Below, in pieces: positions 1-7,756 of a stretch of DNA of 64,000 bases (its first letter is position 1; each line of letters opens with the position of its first letter). The notes beneath the pieces are model-generated. The model had not been told where the DNA came from and ran no database searches. It worked only from the letters and a program-made list of their open reading frames with translations. The position numbers and the translations under genes are program-made. The DNA comes from Pantoea alhagi (GTDB lineage Bacteria; Pseudomonadota; Gammaproteobacteria; Enterobacterales; Enterobacteriaceae), in NCBI RefSeq assembly GCF_002101395.1, contig NZ_CP019706.1:3286001-3350000 (forward strand), read 5' to 3'.

Positions 1-776
1 ATTAGCTTTGCACCCTTCGATTCAATGGCTTCTTTTAGTTTAATAATTTGATCGATGCTATATTTCGCAGGCTTAGACGAAGACTCATATGTCAGAGGTG
101 AACCCTCTGCATCAATATTTGACATGAGGCTCTTTACATGACTGGTCTGGTTTTCTGGTGTTATTATGTCACCATTGCGTTTTATTGATTTATAGCTGTA
201 ACCCCGATATACACCAGTAGGTATAAATCGCTTAATGTCATGCTCGCTGGTTAAAACTCGCCTTTTTGGCGTAAGCAGCCCCTCAAAAACTCTTCGTGCA
301 TCGGTATGCGCAATAAAGCTGGCTTGATCAAAAATATCTAACCCATGGAGATAGTCAGCCCCCCATGCAATCATGTTGTTTATAAACCAATCTGAATACA
401 TGCTTTTTCGCACATAATAAGTATATTCTAGCGGAGCGACAAAAATGTCGCCTTTTTTCGCGATGTTACTTGCTACCTTTGACAGGTAACTCATGTCGAG
501 TGACGCATGTAAGCCAAAGTTAAACGTTGGTATTCCTGTGCCTTCCTCAATCACGCTACTGTCAAAACCAAAAAGGGAGTTTGAACCGGAAATTATAACT
601 ATTCTTTCTGGCGATTTTACTTTTGAAAGTAAATCTGTTTTTTTAATTACTGTTTCTTTTAGCCACCACTCGGCCTTGACTGGCGCTCCAATCTGCTGCT
701 TATACAACAATGCGTAAACTGCTGATAAAGAAATGGCCGAGATAAAAAATACTAATACCTTAACTGTGTTTTTCAT
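1..776 (-). CDS. SGNH/DltD-like membrane-anchored protein, partner of MBOAT acyltransferase (partial)
   Basis: An open frame starts at ATG 774-776 and stays open for 258 codons to the left edge, so the C-terminus is missing. It begins with a single hydrophobic segment (about residues 5-22) that should anchor or export it. After this comes IISGSNSLFGFDSS near residue 60, resembling the nucleophile block of SGNH/GDSL esterase folds (DltD, AlgX/AlgJ). The start lies 7 bases after the MBOAT stop, so the two are probably co-transcribed. By family knowledge such proteins finish or assist acyl transfer to a periplasmic or surface glycan. The glycan and acyl group cannot be told from the sequence, and the catalytic Asp-His pair would lie outside the window. 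Confidence 0.7.
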   Translation of the reverse strand, partial: MKNTVKVLVFFISAISLSAVYALLYKQQIGAPVKAEWWLKETVIKKTDLLSKVKSPERIVIISGSNSLFGFDSSVIEEGTGIPTFNFGLHASLDMSYLSKVASNIAKKGDIFVAPLEYTYYVRKSMYSDWFINNMIAWGADYLHGLDIFDQASFIAHTDARRVFEGLLTPKRRVLTSEHDIKRFIPTGVYRGYSYKSIKRNGDIITPENQTSHVKSLMSNIDAEGSPLTYESSSKPAKYSIDQIIKLKEAIESKGAKL

Positions 777-783
777 GATGACC

Positions 784-2214
784 TCAAAAAGCAGCGTAAA
801 TGAAAGCAGCTGCAGAAGCACCGCCAAACATAAATATGATAGAGGCAGCTAAAGCCAGCCCTGCAAGCACCGTTCTCAGGAACCCAATTTCCCCTGAGTT
901 TATCACTTGGGCAGTGTTCTTTACGGTAAAAACAAAGAGCAATACGACGCTGACATACATAGCTGCGTATGTCGTCACTTGGTTAGGGCTGAATACAGAT
1001 TTGAGCCAGTTCCAGTCGTTGTAAGGGTCACGATAGAGCCAGTTACGTAGCTCTACCAAATCAGGCCTGAACATAGCGCAGAATATGTTGTAGGCCGACT
1101 GAACACTGTCGGCGCGGAAGGGTATCCATGACAAGTTGATGAACAGAATGGTAACCAGCCATCCAGCAAGCGCCGGCATCCTCAGCCCGGCCTTCTCCCA
1201 CAGCACGTTAACGATCGTGGCGATGCCATGCATGGCACCCCAGATAATGAAGTTGAGTTCGCTTCCGTGCCAGGCTCCGCTTATCAGAAATGTGATGAGC
1301 AGGTTAGCCATGGTCCGCGGCATTCCCTTCCTGCTGCCTCCTAGGGGGATATAAACGTAATCCCGGAGCCAGGTAGACAGTGATATGTGCCACCGGCTCC
1401 AGAAATCCCGGATGTTCACAGCCTTGTATGGAGAATTGAAATTATCCGGGAGGCGGATACCCAGCAGTAATGCTGAGCCGATAGCGATGTCAGAGTAGCC
1501 GGAGAAATCGAAATATATCTGTGCAGTGTAAGAAAGGCTCGTTACCCATGCCTCGGCGAAACTCAATGCTGCAGTATTGGCATATCCGACATCTGCATAA
1601 CGAGCGAAGAGGCCAGAGAGAACTACCTTTTTGAATAGTCCAATGGCGATTACCGTCAGTCCGGCCAGCACCATAGACGAGCGTATCATCTCCCGGGAGT
1701 TTGTTTGCGGCATCAGTGACTGCCACCGGGTGATAGGACCTGCGATCATCTTAGGAAAGAACAGCACGTAATAGAGATAATCGAAAAGTGCTACCCGCTC
1801 AATCTTCCCTTTGTAGGCGTCCACTAAAAAGGAGATCTGCTGAAAGGTGAAGAAGCTTACCGCCAGCGGCATGCCGTATGTGCGAAGCCAGTCAGTAGCA
1901 TATGCAGCGCCAATCGGAACAAAGTGGTTGTACTTGAGAACGCACAGCAAAATTACATTCGCAGTCACACCAATTATCATCGCCAACTTACGTCTTCTGG
2001 GGGACATGATAATAGCTCGGTATGATGCATAGCTCACTAAACATGAAGCAGCCAGAACCGGAGCGCCGGTATATGTTGTGTAGACATAGAAATATGCAGA
2101 AGCGGCGATCATGAATAACTTACTTCCACTAACGCTAAAGCGCCTGATCAGGTTGTATGCCACGGCAGTAATTGGCAGGAATAGCAGGATAAAAGACAAG
2201 GAATTGAAAAGCAT
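784..2214 (-). CDS. MBOAT family O-acyltransferase
   Basis: A 476-residue polytopic membrane protein of the MBOAT family (AlgI/DltB/PatA type). Visible family marks are FWSRWHISLSTWLRDYVYIPLGG at about residues 271-293, with a conserved Trp-His at 275-276, and the presumed catalytic His316 in SGAWHG. Length matches AlgI-like proteins. These enzymes pass an acyl group, often acetyl, across the inner membrane onto polysaccharide or another acceptor. The SGNH-like gene follows after 7 bases. No polysaccharide biosynthesis genes flank it on the right, where tRNA genes and a small orphan lie, so the pair may be a mobile surface-modification cassette; that is inference. The ribosome site before ATG 2214 is weak. 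Confidence 0.9.
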   Translation of the reverse strand: MLFNSLSFILLFLPITAVAYNLIRRFSVSGSKLFMIAASAYFYVYTTYTGAPVLAASCLVSYASYRAIIMSPRRRKLAMIIGVTANVILLCVLKYNHFVPIGAAYATDWLRTYGMPLAVSFFTFQQISFLVDAYKGKIERVALFDYLYYVLFFPKMIAGPITRWQSLMPQTNSREMIRSSMVLAGLTVIAIGLFKKVVLSGLFARYADVGYANTAALSFAEAWVTSLSYTAQIYFDFSGYSDIAIGSALLLGIRLPDNFNSPYKAVNIRDFWSRWHISLSTWLRDYVYIPLGGSRKGMPRTMANLLITFLISGAWHGSELNFIIWGAMHGIATIVNVLWEKAGLRMPALAGWLVTILFINLSWIPFRADSVQSAYNIFCAMFRPDLVELRNWLYRDPYNDWNWLKSVFSPNQVTTYAAMYVSVVLLFVFTVKNTAQVINSGEIGFLRTVLAGLALAASIIFMFGGASAAAFIYAAF

Positions 2215-2649
2215 CTGTTAAGCCTGGTAATTTTTATTGGGAAGAATCTTAGTTTTAAAGAGAAAGGTTCACAAGTGGTTACCGATGATGATGTCTAATG
2301 CAGTAGATAATTTGGTGAGACAAATTTGGGACATGCAGGGCTTTGTGACCTTTGCCAAAGCTTTGCTGCTCACAAAACGCGCATTGGATGGGTTAGGGCA
2401 TATGTAGGGCAAAAAATTACCGCAAAGCAACTCAAAGCCACGGCAGGCAAGGAATCGGTTTGCGGTAATGCATTGCAAAAACTCACATCACCCAGCATCA
2501 ACACAGCATAGCGGCACTATGAGGTGGTTTCATGAATATGCAGGTGTAGTGGGGCCTGGTTCAGGCCTGTTTGTTAAACCTTGCCTGGAAATATCTGCCT
2601 GATAATAAAAAACCCCGCAGGAGCGAGGCTTGTTGAGTTCAGTGGTTTG
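2215..2649. other. Intergenic stretch, possible decayed accessory DNA
   Basis: These 435 bases upstream of the MBOAT gene hold no ORF with a convincing ribosome site. Two opposite overlapping frames of about 60-70 codons cover 2269-2511, but neither looks like a protein I recognise. The stretch may be decayed mobile DNA. The terminator of the next small gene lies at its right end. Confidence 0.4.
2606..2630 (-). terminator. Rho-independent terminator
   Basis: Read on the minus strand, a GC-rich stem (CCTCGC pairing with GCGGGG, including G-U pairs) around a 4-base loop is followed by six T. It lies 20 bases after the stop of the small gene at 2650-2859. Confidence 0.7.
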
Positions 2650-2859
2650 TTACAGCAATGAAAAGTGCCATGAGCCAATGGCTTTTCGGGTCAGGATCAT
2701 CACCTTTTCTTGCTCATCTATAACGACGTAGAACTGATCTTTAACTTTAAGGTTGCGTGGGAAGCCTTCATTACCGTCGTATCGTACGGTGATTTTGCCC
2801 CCAAAAACCTCAGCCTCCGCCTTTTTATCAAACTGGGGCAGGTAAATTGTTTTCTTCAC
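2650..2859 (-). CDS. Small protein of unknown function (69 aa)
   Basis: A GTG-started frame with a very strong ribosome site (AGGAGGAG, about 5 bases before GTG 2857-2859) and its own terminator, so it is probably expressed. The 69-residue product is soluble, mixed in charge and has no membrane segment. It begins MKKTIYLPQFDKKAEAE and looks like a small beta-rich domain (GGKITVRYDG, QFYVVIDEQEKVMILTRK). I do not recognise the family. Its place just downstream of tRNA-Gly and before the acyltransferase pair would suit cargo of an island or prophage remnant, which is inference. Confidence 0.6.
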   Translation of the reverse strand: MKKTIYLPQFDKKAEAEVFGGKITVRYDGNEGFPRNLKVKDQFYVVIDEQEKVMILTRKAIGSWHFSLL

Positions 2860-2997
2860 TGTTTCTCCTCCTTCTGATTGCGCGTCGCTGCTGTATGGCG
2901 ACGGCGTGGCGATCTGCCTGTAATGTTCGATACCGCCCTGAAGTATTCCCCAAAATCTGTCGACTGCGGCATGTCACATGTAAAAAAGAGGGAAGCG

Positions 2998-3071
2998 TGG
3001 AGCGGCCAGCGGGAATCGAACCCGCGTCATCAGCTTGGGAAGCTGAGGTAATGCCATTATACGATGGCCGC
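2998..3071 (-). tRNA. tRNA-Gly (anticodon CCC)
   Basis: On the minus strand the gene reads GCGGCCA...TGGCCGC with a 7-bp acceptor stem, an anticodon stem TCAGC/GCTGA around loop TTCCCAA (anticodon CCC), a T-arm GCGGGTTCGATTCCCGC, and an encoded TCCA end. The body resembles E. coli GlyT (TCC), but the loop reads CCC. It follows tRNA-Lys after 1 base, so the two are one transcript. Confidence 0.95.
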
Positions 3072-3072
3072 C

Positions 3073-3148
<76 letters not shown>

Positions 3149-3171
3149 AGGCGGGAAGTATCCTACCACAA

Positions 3172-3200
3172 CATATAAGGTAAAAATTGCGTCATATCAA
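3172..3200 (-). promoter_or_regulatory. Probable sigma70 promoter of the tRNA-Lys/Gly pair
   Basis: On the minus strand TTGATA (3195-3200) and TATATG (3172-3177) are separated by 17 bases and lie just upstream of the tRNA-Lys 5' end at 3148. Confidence 0.55.
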
Positions 3201-3389
3201 GGGAAGCTGATACCAGTTAAAACATTGATAGCAGCGAAAGCGCGTACTGCATAGCCGGTAAATAAAAATGCGTTATGTTTTTGGCGGGCAGCGAGGATAC
3301 CCAACAAGAGCGGGCACATCATCAGGTTTCTACTACGCTAAAGATATTCTTATCAGCTGTATCACCTTCATTATGGCAAGGGGGATGTG

Positions 3390-3803
3390 ATGTCTGAAGA
3401 TAGAGAAGTTAAAAACGTCGTGGCAAGCAAAATGCGCGATATGGATTTGGTTTATCTCACCAATATAGTGAATGCGGTCGGCGGATCTTTTGGAATTACC
3501 CTGTTCCTGAAAGGCACGGTGATCAGCGGCTTAATGATATCTGGTAAAGAGTACTACTCAACGCTGGCTGAAAACTTAGCGCAGGTGGGAGATATCGGTG
3601 AAAACCTGGCGGAACACTTTGCGCGGGTCGCGGATGATGTTTACGCCCCTGTTTCTGAAAGCGAATCTATCCCGGCAAACTTTATCCATATGAAAGATCT
3701 GAGAGTTAAATCAGGTAACGGCGAATTTGATGAAATGCACAATGCCCTGCTACGGCTAAAAATCGAAGAGATAGATGGCCACATTGTGGGTAACGTATCT
3801 TAG
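3390..3803 (+). CDS. GvpU-like gas vesicle accessory family protein
   Basis: A 137-residue soluble protein. An in-frame GTG lies one codon earlier at 3387, but ATG 3390 is better placed behind AAGGGGG. The segment GTVISGLMISGKEYYSTLAE (about residues 42-61) resembles the GvpU family named from the Bacillus megaterium gas vesicle cluster. No gas vesicle shell gene (gvpA) or other gvp gene is present here, so a gas vesicle role is doubtful and the name reflects similarity only. The rest is acidic and helical. A terminator follows 20 bases after the stop, so it is a single-gene unit. Confidence 0.65.
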   Translation: MSEDREVKNVVASKMRDMDLVYLTNIVNAVGGSFGITLFLKGTVISGLMISGKEYYSTLAENLAQVGDIGENLAEHFARVADDVYAPVSESESIPANFIHMKDLRVKSGNGEFDEMHNALLRLKIEEIDGHIVGNVS

Positions 3804-3823
3804 CATGCTGTTATGTTTATCAG

Positions 3824-3845
3824 GCCGCCTGCGGGCGGCTTTTTG
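3824..3845 (+). terminator. Rho-independent terminator
   Basis: GCCGCC-TGC-GGGCGGC stem-loop followed by TTTTT, just after the GvpU-like gene. Confidence 0.85.
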
Positions 3846-4289
3846 TTGCCGCAAGTCACTGGATGCGCGCGTTTTGGATATGGGATGAACAATCAAAGGG
3901 TTTTATAACCGATAGCAATAATTAAATAAAATAAGTAAGAATAATTAGCAATCTTATATCGTGAGCGCTATTTTTTATTACATTAATAAGCAAATTACGA
4001 ACACTGAATAATAATTGGGTGGGTTTTTTTTGATAAGGTAAGCTACTCAATGGAAATAATAAGCTGCCTGAAATTTCATCATTTTCCGTTATCTGTGATA
4101 CCAGGGAAAATCTGATTTTAAGCACTATTATATTGAATAAGTGAATTAGGGATAAAACTGCGTTTTTATTCTTGATTTCGATCATTTTATCAACATCAGG
4201 CAATGGCTAATAATAGCGCTCTTTAATAAGCATGGCAGTTTGTTCTTATTGTTAATTTTTATTTGCACAGCATAATAACAAGGTTATTT
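3846..4289. other. AT-rich intergenic stretch
   Basis: About 440 bases, clearly richer in A and T than the neighbouring genes. A minus-strand frame at 3922-4203 exists, but it has no good ribosome site and its composition is that of AT-rich noncoding DNA. I see no other feature apart from the likely upstream region of the next gene. Confidence 0.5.
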
Positions 4290-4610
4290 ATGAGTAGAAT
4301 GGTTTCAGATTGGTCGCCAGAGCGTATCAGGTCATTACTTAGCTGGATTGAAAAAAGAACGCCTGAAACGGTAACGCTTAATGCTAATGATTTTTCCTCT
4401 TTAATGCTTTATTGCGAACAGCTGCACAGTCATGATGACAGCACGCTATTACTGGAAAATGAAAAGCTAAAGAAAACCATTGCCGCACAGGCGCGAAAAA
4501 TAGAACAGATTAGCCAGTCGCCAGCGAAGGCGAAACGCCTGGCTATTGCTATCGCAACGATACACAGCTATGCGGATGAAGCGTTGAAATCTGGACGGGT
4601 GAAGATGTAG
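4290..4610 (+). CDS. Small protein of unknown function with coiled-coil segment
   Basis: A 106-residue product. The frame can be opened earlier at a TTG (4263), but ATG 4290 has AAGG 8 bases upstream and is preferred. It has an N-terminal helical part (MSRMVSDWSPERIRSLLSW), then a probable coiled coil at about residues 55-80 (LLLENEKLKKTIAAQARKIEQ) and a basic C-terminus. There is no signal peptide or membrane helix. The mix of AT-rich upstream DNA and no recognisable family suggests an acquired or fast-evolving gene. Function unknown. Confidence 0.6.
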   Translation: MSRMVSDWSPERIRSLLSWIEKRTPETVTLNANDFSSLMLYCEQLHSHDDSTLLLENEKLKKTIAAQARKIEQISQSPAKAKRLAIAIATIHSYADEALKSGRVKM

Positions 4611-4843
4611 CCTTAATAACGTACAGGGCTTAAAATCCATCGTTGAGTCATCCCCGTTATGCATTTGCTCGCAGAGCCAGGCGGTATCAGCTCTGCGATG
4701 TCCCAATTTTGTGTCACTATTATTTGCTGAAAGGCGGGGAAATTAACGCTAATAATGAGTGTTAAACAGGATGGCGGAATGAGTGCGGGGCTTTCAGGAA
4801 GTACCAAATCCGCCTCCGGGTGCGCTGATTTTAAGGAGGAGTT

Positions 4844-5185
4844 ATGCATAAAAATCAAGCAGGTCTGGCCGTGATCGCTATGTTGCTCTGCGGATGCAGC
4901 ACACCGTATTCATTCCCGGGAAAGGGCGTTACCGACACGACGCAGGCGATTTACCGATGTGATGATGGTCAACGGCTTGAGATCACTTATTATAATAACC
5001 AGCCCAACGCACTTGCAGTAATAAAGAAGGGGAGCGGCCCTGAAATAGTGATGGCTAACGTGATATCAGGCAGTGGGGCGAAATATAACGGTAATATCTG
5101 GCAGTGGTGGAGCAAAGGCCGAAGCGGTATTTTTAGCGACCTGATGAAGGATACCAGTACGGAGTGTCAGGCAATTGCTGAATAG
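4844..5185 (+). CDS. MliC-family lysozyme inhibitor lipoprotein
   Basis: A 113-residue lipoprotein. The signal peptide ends in lipobox LLCGC, so Cys18 should be lipidated. The mature part fits the MliC domain: YRCDDGQRLEITYYNN at the first strand, then SGSGAKY and WQWWSKG, matching the SGARY...FWSKG block of E. coli MliC, and a C-terminal Cys that can pair with that of YRCDD. MliC proteins bind and block C-type lysozyme at the outer membrane or periplasm. AAGGAGG is placed right before the ATG. Monocistronic. The family call is good; potency and targets are inferred from the family. Confidence 0.8.
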   Translation: MHKNQAGLAVIAMLLCGCSTPYSFPGKGVTDTTQAIYRCDDGQRLEITYYNNQPNALAVIKKGSGPEIVMANVISGSGAKYNGNIWQWWSKGRSGIFSDLMKDTSTECQAIAE

Positions 5186-5282
5186 GGATCGTTACTGTTT
5201 TCAGCAGGTTTTCGCGTAGTTTTTATCTTAGGCCGCCGGGGCTCTGCTAATCTTTAAAAGAAAGAGATGAGGGGAGCGAAAA

Positions 5283-5435
5283 ATGAACAAACGTCTACTT
5301 TTTGCCATTTTAGCGATTGCGTTTTTAGCTGGTGCTATTCTGCGTTTTATGGCCGGCGGCATGGCTTTCGGGGTGATGTTTTTAATCCTTGCGGCAGCTT
5401 CTGCCTGGTTTAGTATTAAAGCGAAGCGGGAATAA
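5283..5435 (+). CDS. Small hydrophobic membrane protein (50 aa)
   Basis: A 50-codon frame preceded by GGGGAG about 6 bases before ATG. The product MNKRLLFAILAIAFLAGAIL... has two hydrophobic stretches (about residues 4-19 and 24-43) split by a Gly-rich turn, and ends in basic residues (KAKRE). That is the pattern of a two-helix inner-membrane miniprotein with positive ends inside. I do not recognise a named family. Confidence 0.55.
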   Translation: MNKRLLFAILAIAFLAGAILRFMAGGMAFGVMFLILAAASAWFSIKAKRE

Positions 5436-5818
5436 CACGCCCGCTGCCATTCAGGTTACTATTTGTGCGGCGTAGCAGAGAATATTAATAAAACAAAGCG
5501 CAGCAGCATTATTTTTCCCTATACGTTTCTTTACATATCGATGAGGTCAGTACGCACAAGCGCTGCGCTTATTATTTCATACCGCACAGTAAAACAATTC
5601 AAAATAACGCTTGCGCTCAATTAGGTTCCATGAGTAAATGACGCATCGGTTTGGAAGTCAGACCTTATGAAAGCAGTTTTAGTAAAGCAGTCCTCATTTA
5701 AAGCGTTATCTTAGATACCCTTCTTCTTGAGCCTCTTCTAAGTGCCCAGTAAGTATTCTCTGCAATACAGACCTTGTATGCCACGCTAGCTGGCTCACCA
5801 ATTAAGAAGGAAGTTACT
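5436..5818. other. Intergenic stretch including cold-shock gene leader
   Basis: 383 bases without a gene. The right part should be the long untranslated leader typical of cspA-type genes, which in E. coli is about 160 bases and folds differently in the cold. I could not identify a convincing cold box or -10/-35 pair by eye. Confidence 0.45.
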
Positions 5819-6031
5819 ATGTCTAACAAAATGACTGGTTTAGTAAAATGGTTTAACGCTGAGAAAGGTTTCGGCTTCATTTCTCCGGAAGATGGCAGCA
5901 AAGATGTATTCGTACACTTCTCTGCAATCCAGAGCAACGATTTCAAAACCCTTGATGAAGGCCAGAAAGTAGAGTTCTCTATCGAGAACGGTGCTAAAGG
6001 TCCGTCAGCAACTAACGTTGTTGCGCTGTAA
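5819..6031 (+). CDS. CspA-family cold shock protein
   Basis: A 70-residue single cold-shock domain protein. The RNA-binding motifs RNP1 (KGFGFI) and RNP2 (DVFVHFSAI) are intact. The start MSNKMTGLVKWFNAEKG and the ending GAKGPSATNVVAL place it with CspA/CspB of E. coli rather than CspC/CspE. The ATG at 5819 has AAGGA 8 bases upstream; an earlier in-frame ATG at 5774 lies in the leader and is unlikely. It should act as an RNA chaperone that melts structure at low temperature, probably controlled by its long leader, as for the family. Exact orthology among csp paralogues is unsure, so no symbol is given. Confidence 0.92.
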   Translation: MSNKMTGLVKWFNAEKGFGFISPEDGSKDVFVHFSAIQSNDFKTLDEGQKVEFSIENGAKGPSATNVVAL

Positions 6032-6421
6032 GGCGTTTTAGCCTGCATCAAGCCTTGCGATAGCGATGAAGGTTTTAACCTGAGCAGCAAAGGCCATGAT
6101 AAAGGCAAAAGCTTCGGTCTGCTGACCGGGGCAATCTTTCAAAAGCGGCTGATTTATCAGCGCGTATTTTGAATAAAAAGCTCACTTCGGTGGGCTTTTT
6201 TTATGCCTGAAAATCCGCTCTGCCTGCAAAGTGTTATCAGCCGGACCACACTAAAGCGCATAACAGGCGGTCAACACAAGTCCGGTGTAAAGCCGTTCGG
6301 GACAAACGGCAGGTCAGGCGCATTAACTGTGACCGCATCGACAAGAGATAAATTTCTTGCCCGGTTATCTGTGGCCACCACCTACACTTATTAAGCCCCT
6401 GTCGGGTTACTGGAGGTTAAA
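6032..6421. other. Intergenic stretch after csp gene
   Basis: 390 bases. It holds the csp terminator at 6175-6202 and then about 220 bases before the next small gene. A 63-codon frame at 6203-6394 lacks a ribosome site and recognisable content. CTGGAGG just before 6422 belongs to the next gene. Confidence 0.45.
6175..6202 (+). terminator. Rho-independent terminator
   Basis: AGCTCAC-TTCG-GTGGGCT stem with a TTCG loop followed by seven T, with matching A on the other side, so it may work in both directions. Confidence 0.85.
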
Positions 6422-6568
6422 ATGTCAGAGCGTCCTGATGTAAATGATCCGTTAGAAGATGATGAGCCCGTACCGCAAACGCCGGACGAAATCGCTGACG
6501 ACGATGACGATGCCGATCCGCTGGAAGATGATGACGATGAAGGCCAGGATCCCAGTACGGTAATCTAG
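6422..6568 (+). CDS. Small, extremely acidic protein (48 aa)
   Basis: A 48-residue frame with a good ribosome site (CTGGAGG, 6 bases before ATG) and a terminator right after it. The product is dominated by Asp and Glu, with runs such as ADDDDDADPLEDDDDEGQD, and has no basic residue apart from Arg4. It is probably disordered. Such acidic small proteins can act as DNA mimics or interaction tails, but nothing here shows a function and I do not recognise a family. Confidence 0.55.
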   Translation: MSERPDVNDPLEDDEPVPQTPDEIADDDDDADPLEDDDDEGQDPSTVI

Positions 6569-6570
6569 CC

Positions 6571-6600
6571 AAAAAAACCGCCCCAAAGGGCGGTTTCTTT
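6571..6600. terminator. Bidirectional terminator
   Basis: AAACCGCCC-CAAA-GGGCGGTTT, flanked by A on the left and T-rich sequence on the right. It sits between the convergent acidic small gene and the dinI-like gene and can serve both. Confidence 0.85.
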
Positions 6601-6614
6601 ATCTGACAGACGGG

Positions 6615-6854
6615 TTATTCCGCTACCAGCCACATATCCGCTTCATCAAACATCTCTTCAACGATGCGGATAATGATTGATTTATCGCTTTTGCTGGCGT
6701 CGCTTTCAATGGCGTTACGCTGCATAGCCTTAGCTTTTACCTCTGCATCCGGGAAAGTGCGATGAATTCTTTTTTGCAGCTCTTCCAGAATAAGTTCATG
6801 CGCGCCAGGCAGCCCGGCAACGTTGCGCTTGTCATAAATCAGTTCAACAAACAT
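6615..6854 (-). CDS. DinI-like SOS-response protein
   Basis: A 79-residue protein of the DinI family. It has the alpha/beta pattern FVELIYDKRNVAGLPGAHELILEEL... and the acidic C-terminal helix IVEEMFDEADMW. DinI-type proteins bind RecA filaments and tune co-protease activity and SOS induction. ATG 6852-6854 has AGAGGA upstream; the frame is open further upstream, but the family begins here. A LexA box lies 48 bases upstream of the start, supporting SOS control. Orphan copies of this family often sit in prophages or plasmids; no phage genes are seen around it. Whether it is the main chromosomal dinI is uncertain. Confidence 0.85.
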   Translation of the reverse strand: MFVELIYDKRNVAGLPGAHELILEELQKRIHRTFPDAEVKAKAMQRNAIESDASKSDKSIIIRIVEEMFDEADMWLVAE

Positions 6855-6901
6855 GGGTAGCAATCCTCTTGATTCGGCACCGCTCGAAGCATCCGTTATC
6901 A

Positions 6902-6921
6902 TACTGGATATGCAAACAGTA
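6902..6921 (-). promoter_or_regulatory. LexA (SOS) box
   Basis: Read on the minus strand the 20-mer is TACTGTTTGCATATCCAGTA. The consensus is taCTGT-N8-ACAGta, and only one core base differs (CCAG for ACAG). It sits directly upstream of the dinI-like gene. Confidence 0.85.
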
Positions 6922-7041
6922 TCAAATGCATTTTTTAACGTGCACATCAGAAATAATTATTCCGGTTGCTTTACGTATTGTCTTATACAACTTGCACCAT
7001 TTGCGTGGTAGTTTCGATCGCAAAACTAAAAGGGGATCACC

Positions 7042-7332
7042 ATGAAACACCTTGTCATCGATATTTTGATGAAACTGGCAAAAATGGATGTGGAAGCCAA
7101 AGAACTTACAGCGCAGGTGGAGGCACAATCATTGCTGGTTGCCGCGCTGTTGTTAACTGCCGGGAAAGAAGGGTCTGACAGCATCGAAAAGAACATTAGC
7201 AACGCTATACTGGCCGCTTCGCGGGCATCACCCGACGTGATCCAGTCTGATATTGATTTGCTCTTAACGCACATTAACCGTTTGCTGGCGGTAACGCGCT
7301 ATATCGATGAAGACGTGGTAGAGCGAAGTTAA
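7042..7332 (+). CDS. iraP: Anti-adapter protein IraP
   Basis: A 96-residue helical protein. The N-terminal half KHLVIDILMKLAKMDVEAKELTAQVEAQ aligns with IraP of E. coli ([27 protein letters not shown]). IraP binds the response regulator RssB and stops it from delivering the stationary-phase sigma factor RpoS to ClpXP. In E. coli it is induced by phosphate starvation. This copy is about ten residues longer than the 86-residue E. coli protein, and the C-terminal half is divergent. A good ribosome site (AAAGGGG) precedes ATG 7042. A 12-bp perfect stem follows the stop. With the otsBA genes further on, it adds to an RpoS theme. Confidence 0.8.
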   Translation: MKHLVIDILMKLAKMDVEAKELTAQVEAQSLLVAALLLTAGKEGSDSIEKNISNAILAASRASPDVIQSDIDLLLTHINRLLAVTRYIDEDVVERS

Positions 7333-7338
7333 CAACAA

Positions 7339-7374
7339 CCTCTGAAGGTGCTGATCCAGCGACACCTTCAGAGG
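7339..7374 (+). terminator. Hairpin after iraP
   Basis: A perfect 12-bp inverted repeat, CCTCTGAAGGTG / CACCTTCAGAGG, with a 12-base loop begins 6 bases after the iraP stop. There is no clear T run, so it is either a weak terminator or an mRNA end stabiliser. Confidence 0.55.
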
Positions 7375-7432
7375 CAGTATGATGACGGTGCGGCATTGTT
7401 ATTGACGCATTTTACTGTCACTTATTTAGCCG

Positions 7433-7756
7433 TTATAAATCATTTTTCTGGCAAAACTCTTCCCACGTCATTCCCAGCGCTGCCGCGTGCTCTTGCAGAT
7501 AGGTTTCAATTGCCTGAATCGCTACTTCTTTATCAGGTTCCGCCAGCTGAATAGAAAACAGAATGGCATCCTGATTTTTAGCCCGCAAAAACGCGGCATA
7601 AAACCGATCCGCCTGCATACTGCGATACTGTGCCAGCGACATATTAAACCCGTCTGCTTCTTGCTGCGTCAGGCCATCAAGGGCAGCCTGAAAGTCAGGA
7701 TGGGCTGACAAAAACATTGAACGGGCGATAGCATAATACTCTTGAGGCGTTTTCAT
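7433..7756 (-). CDS. Small conserved protein of unknown function (107 aa)
   Basis: A 107-residue soluble, helical protein starting MKTPQEYYAIARSMFLSAHP and ending GMTWEEFCQKNDL. There is no signal peptide or membrane segment. The ATG 7754-7756 has GTTACGCCC upstream, a weak ribosome site. It resembles small enterobacterial proteins annotated as DUF6388, a recollection that needs a profile search. It is convergent with iraP and divergent from yedD. No function can be inferred. Confidence 0.65.
   Translation of the reverse strand: MKTPQEYYAIARSMFLSAHPDFQAALDGLTQQEADGFNMSLAQYRSMQADRFYAAFLRAKNQDAILFSIQLAEPDKEVAIQAIETYLQEHAAALGMTWEEFCQKNDL

Noticed and set aside
2269..2511. Opposite overlapping ORFs possibly from an integrase
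   Set aside because: Neither translation shows integrase motifs (no R..H.R/Y pattern), so no mobile element gene is claimed.
3922..4203. 93-codon minus-strand ORF
   Set aside because: AT-rich composition, no ribosome site and no recognisable protein features.
6203..6394. 63-codon ORF after the cold shock gene
   Set aside because: It starts inside the terminator region, has no ribosome site and no protein-like pattern.
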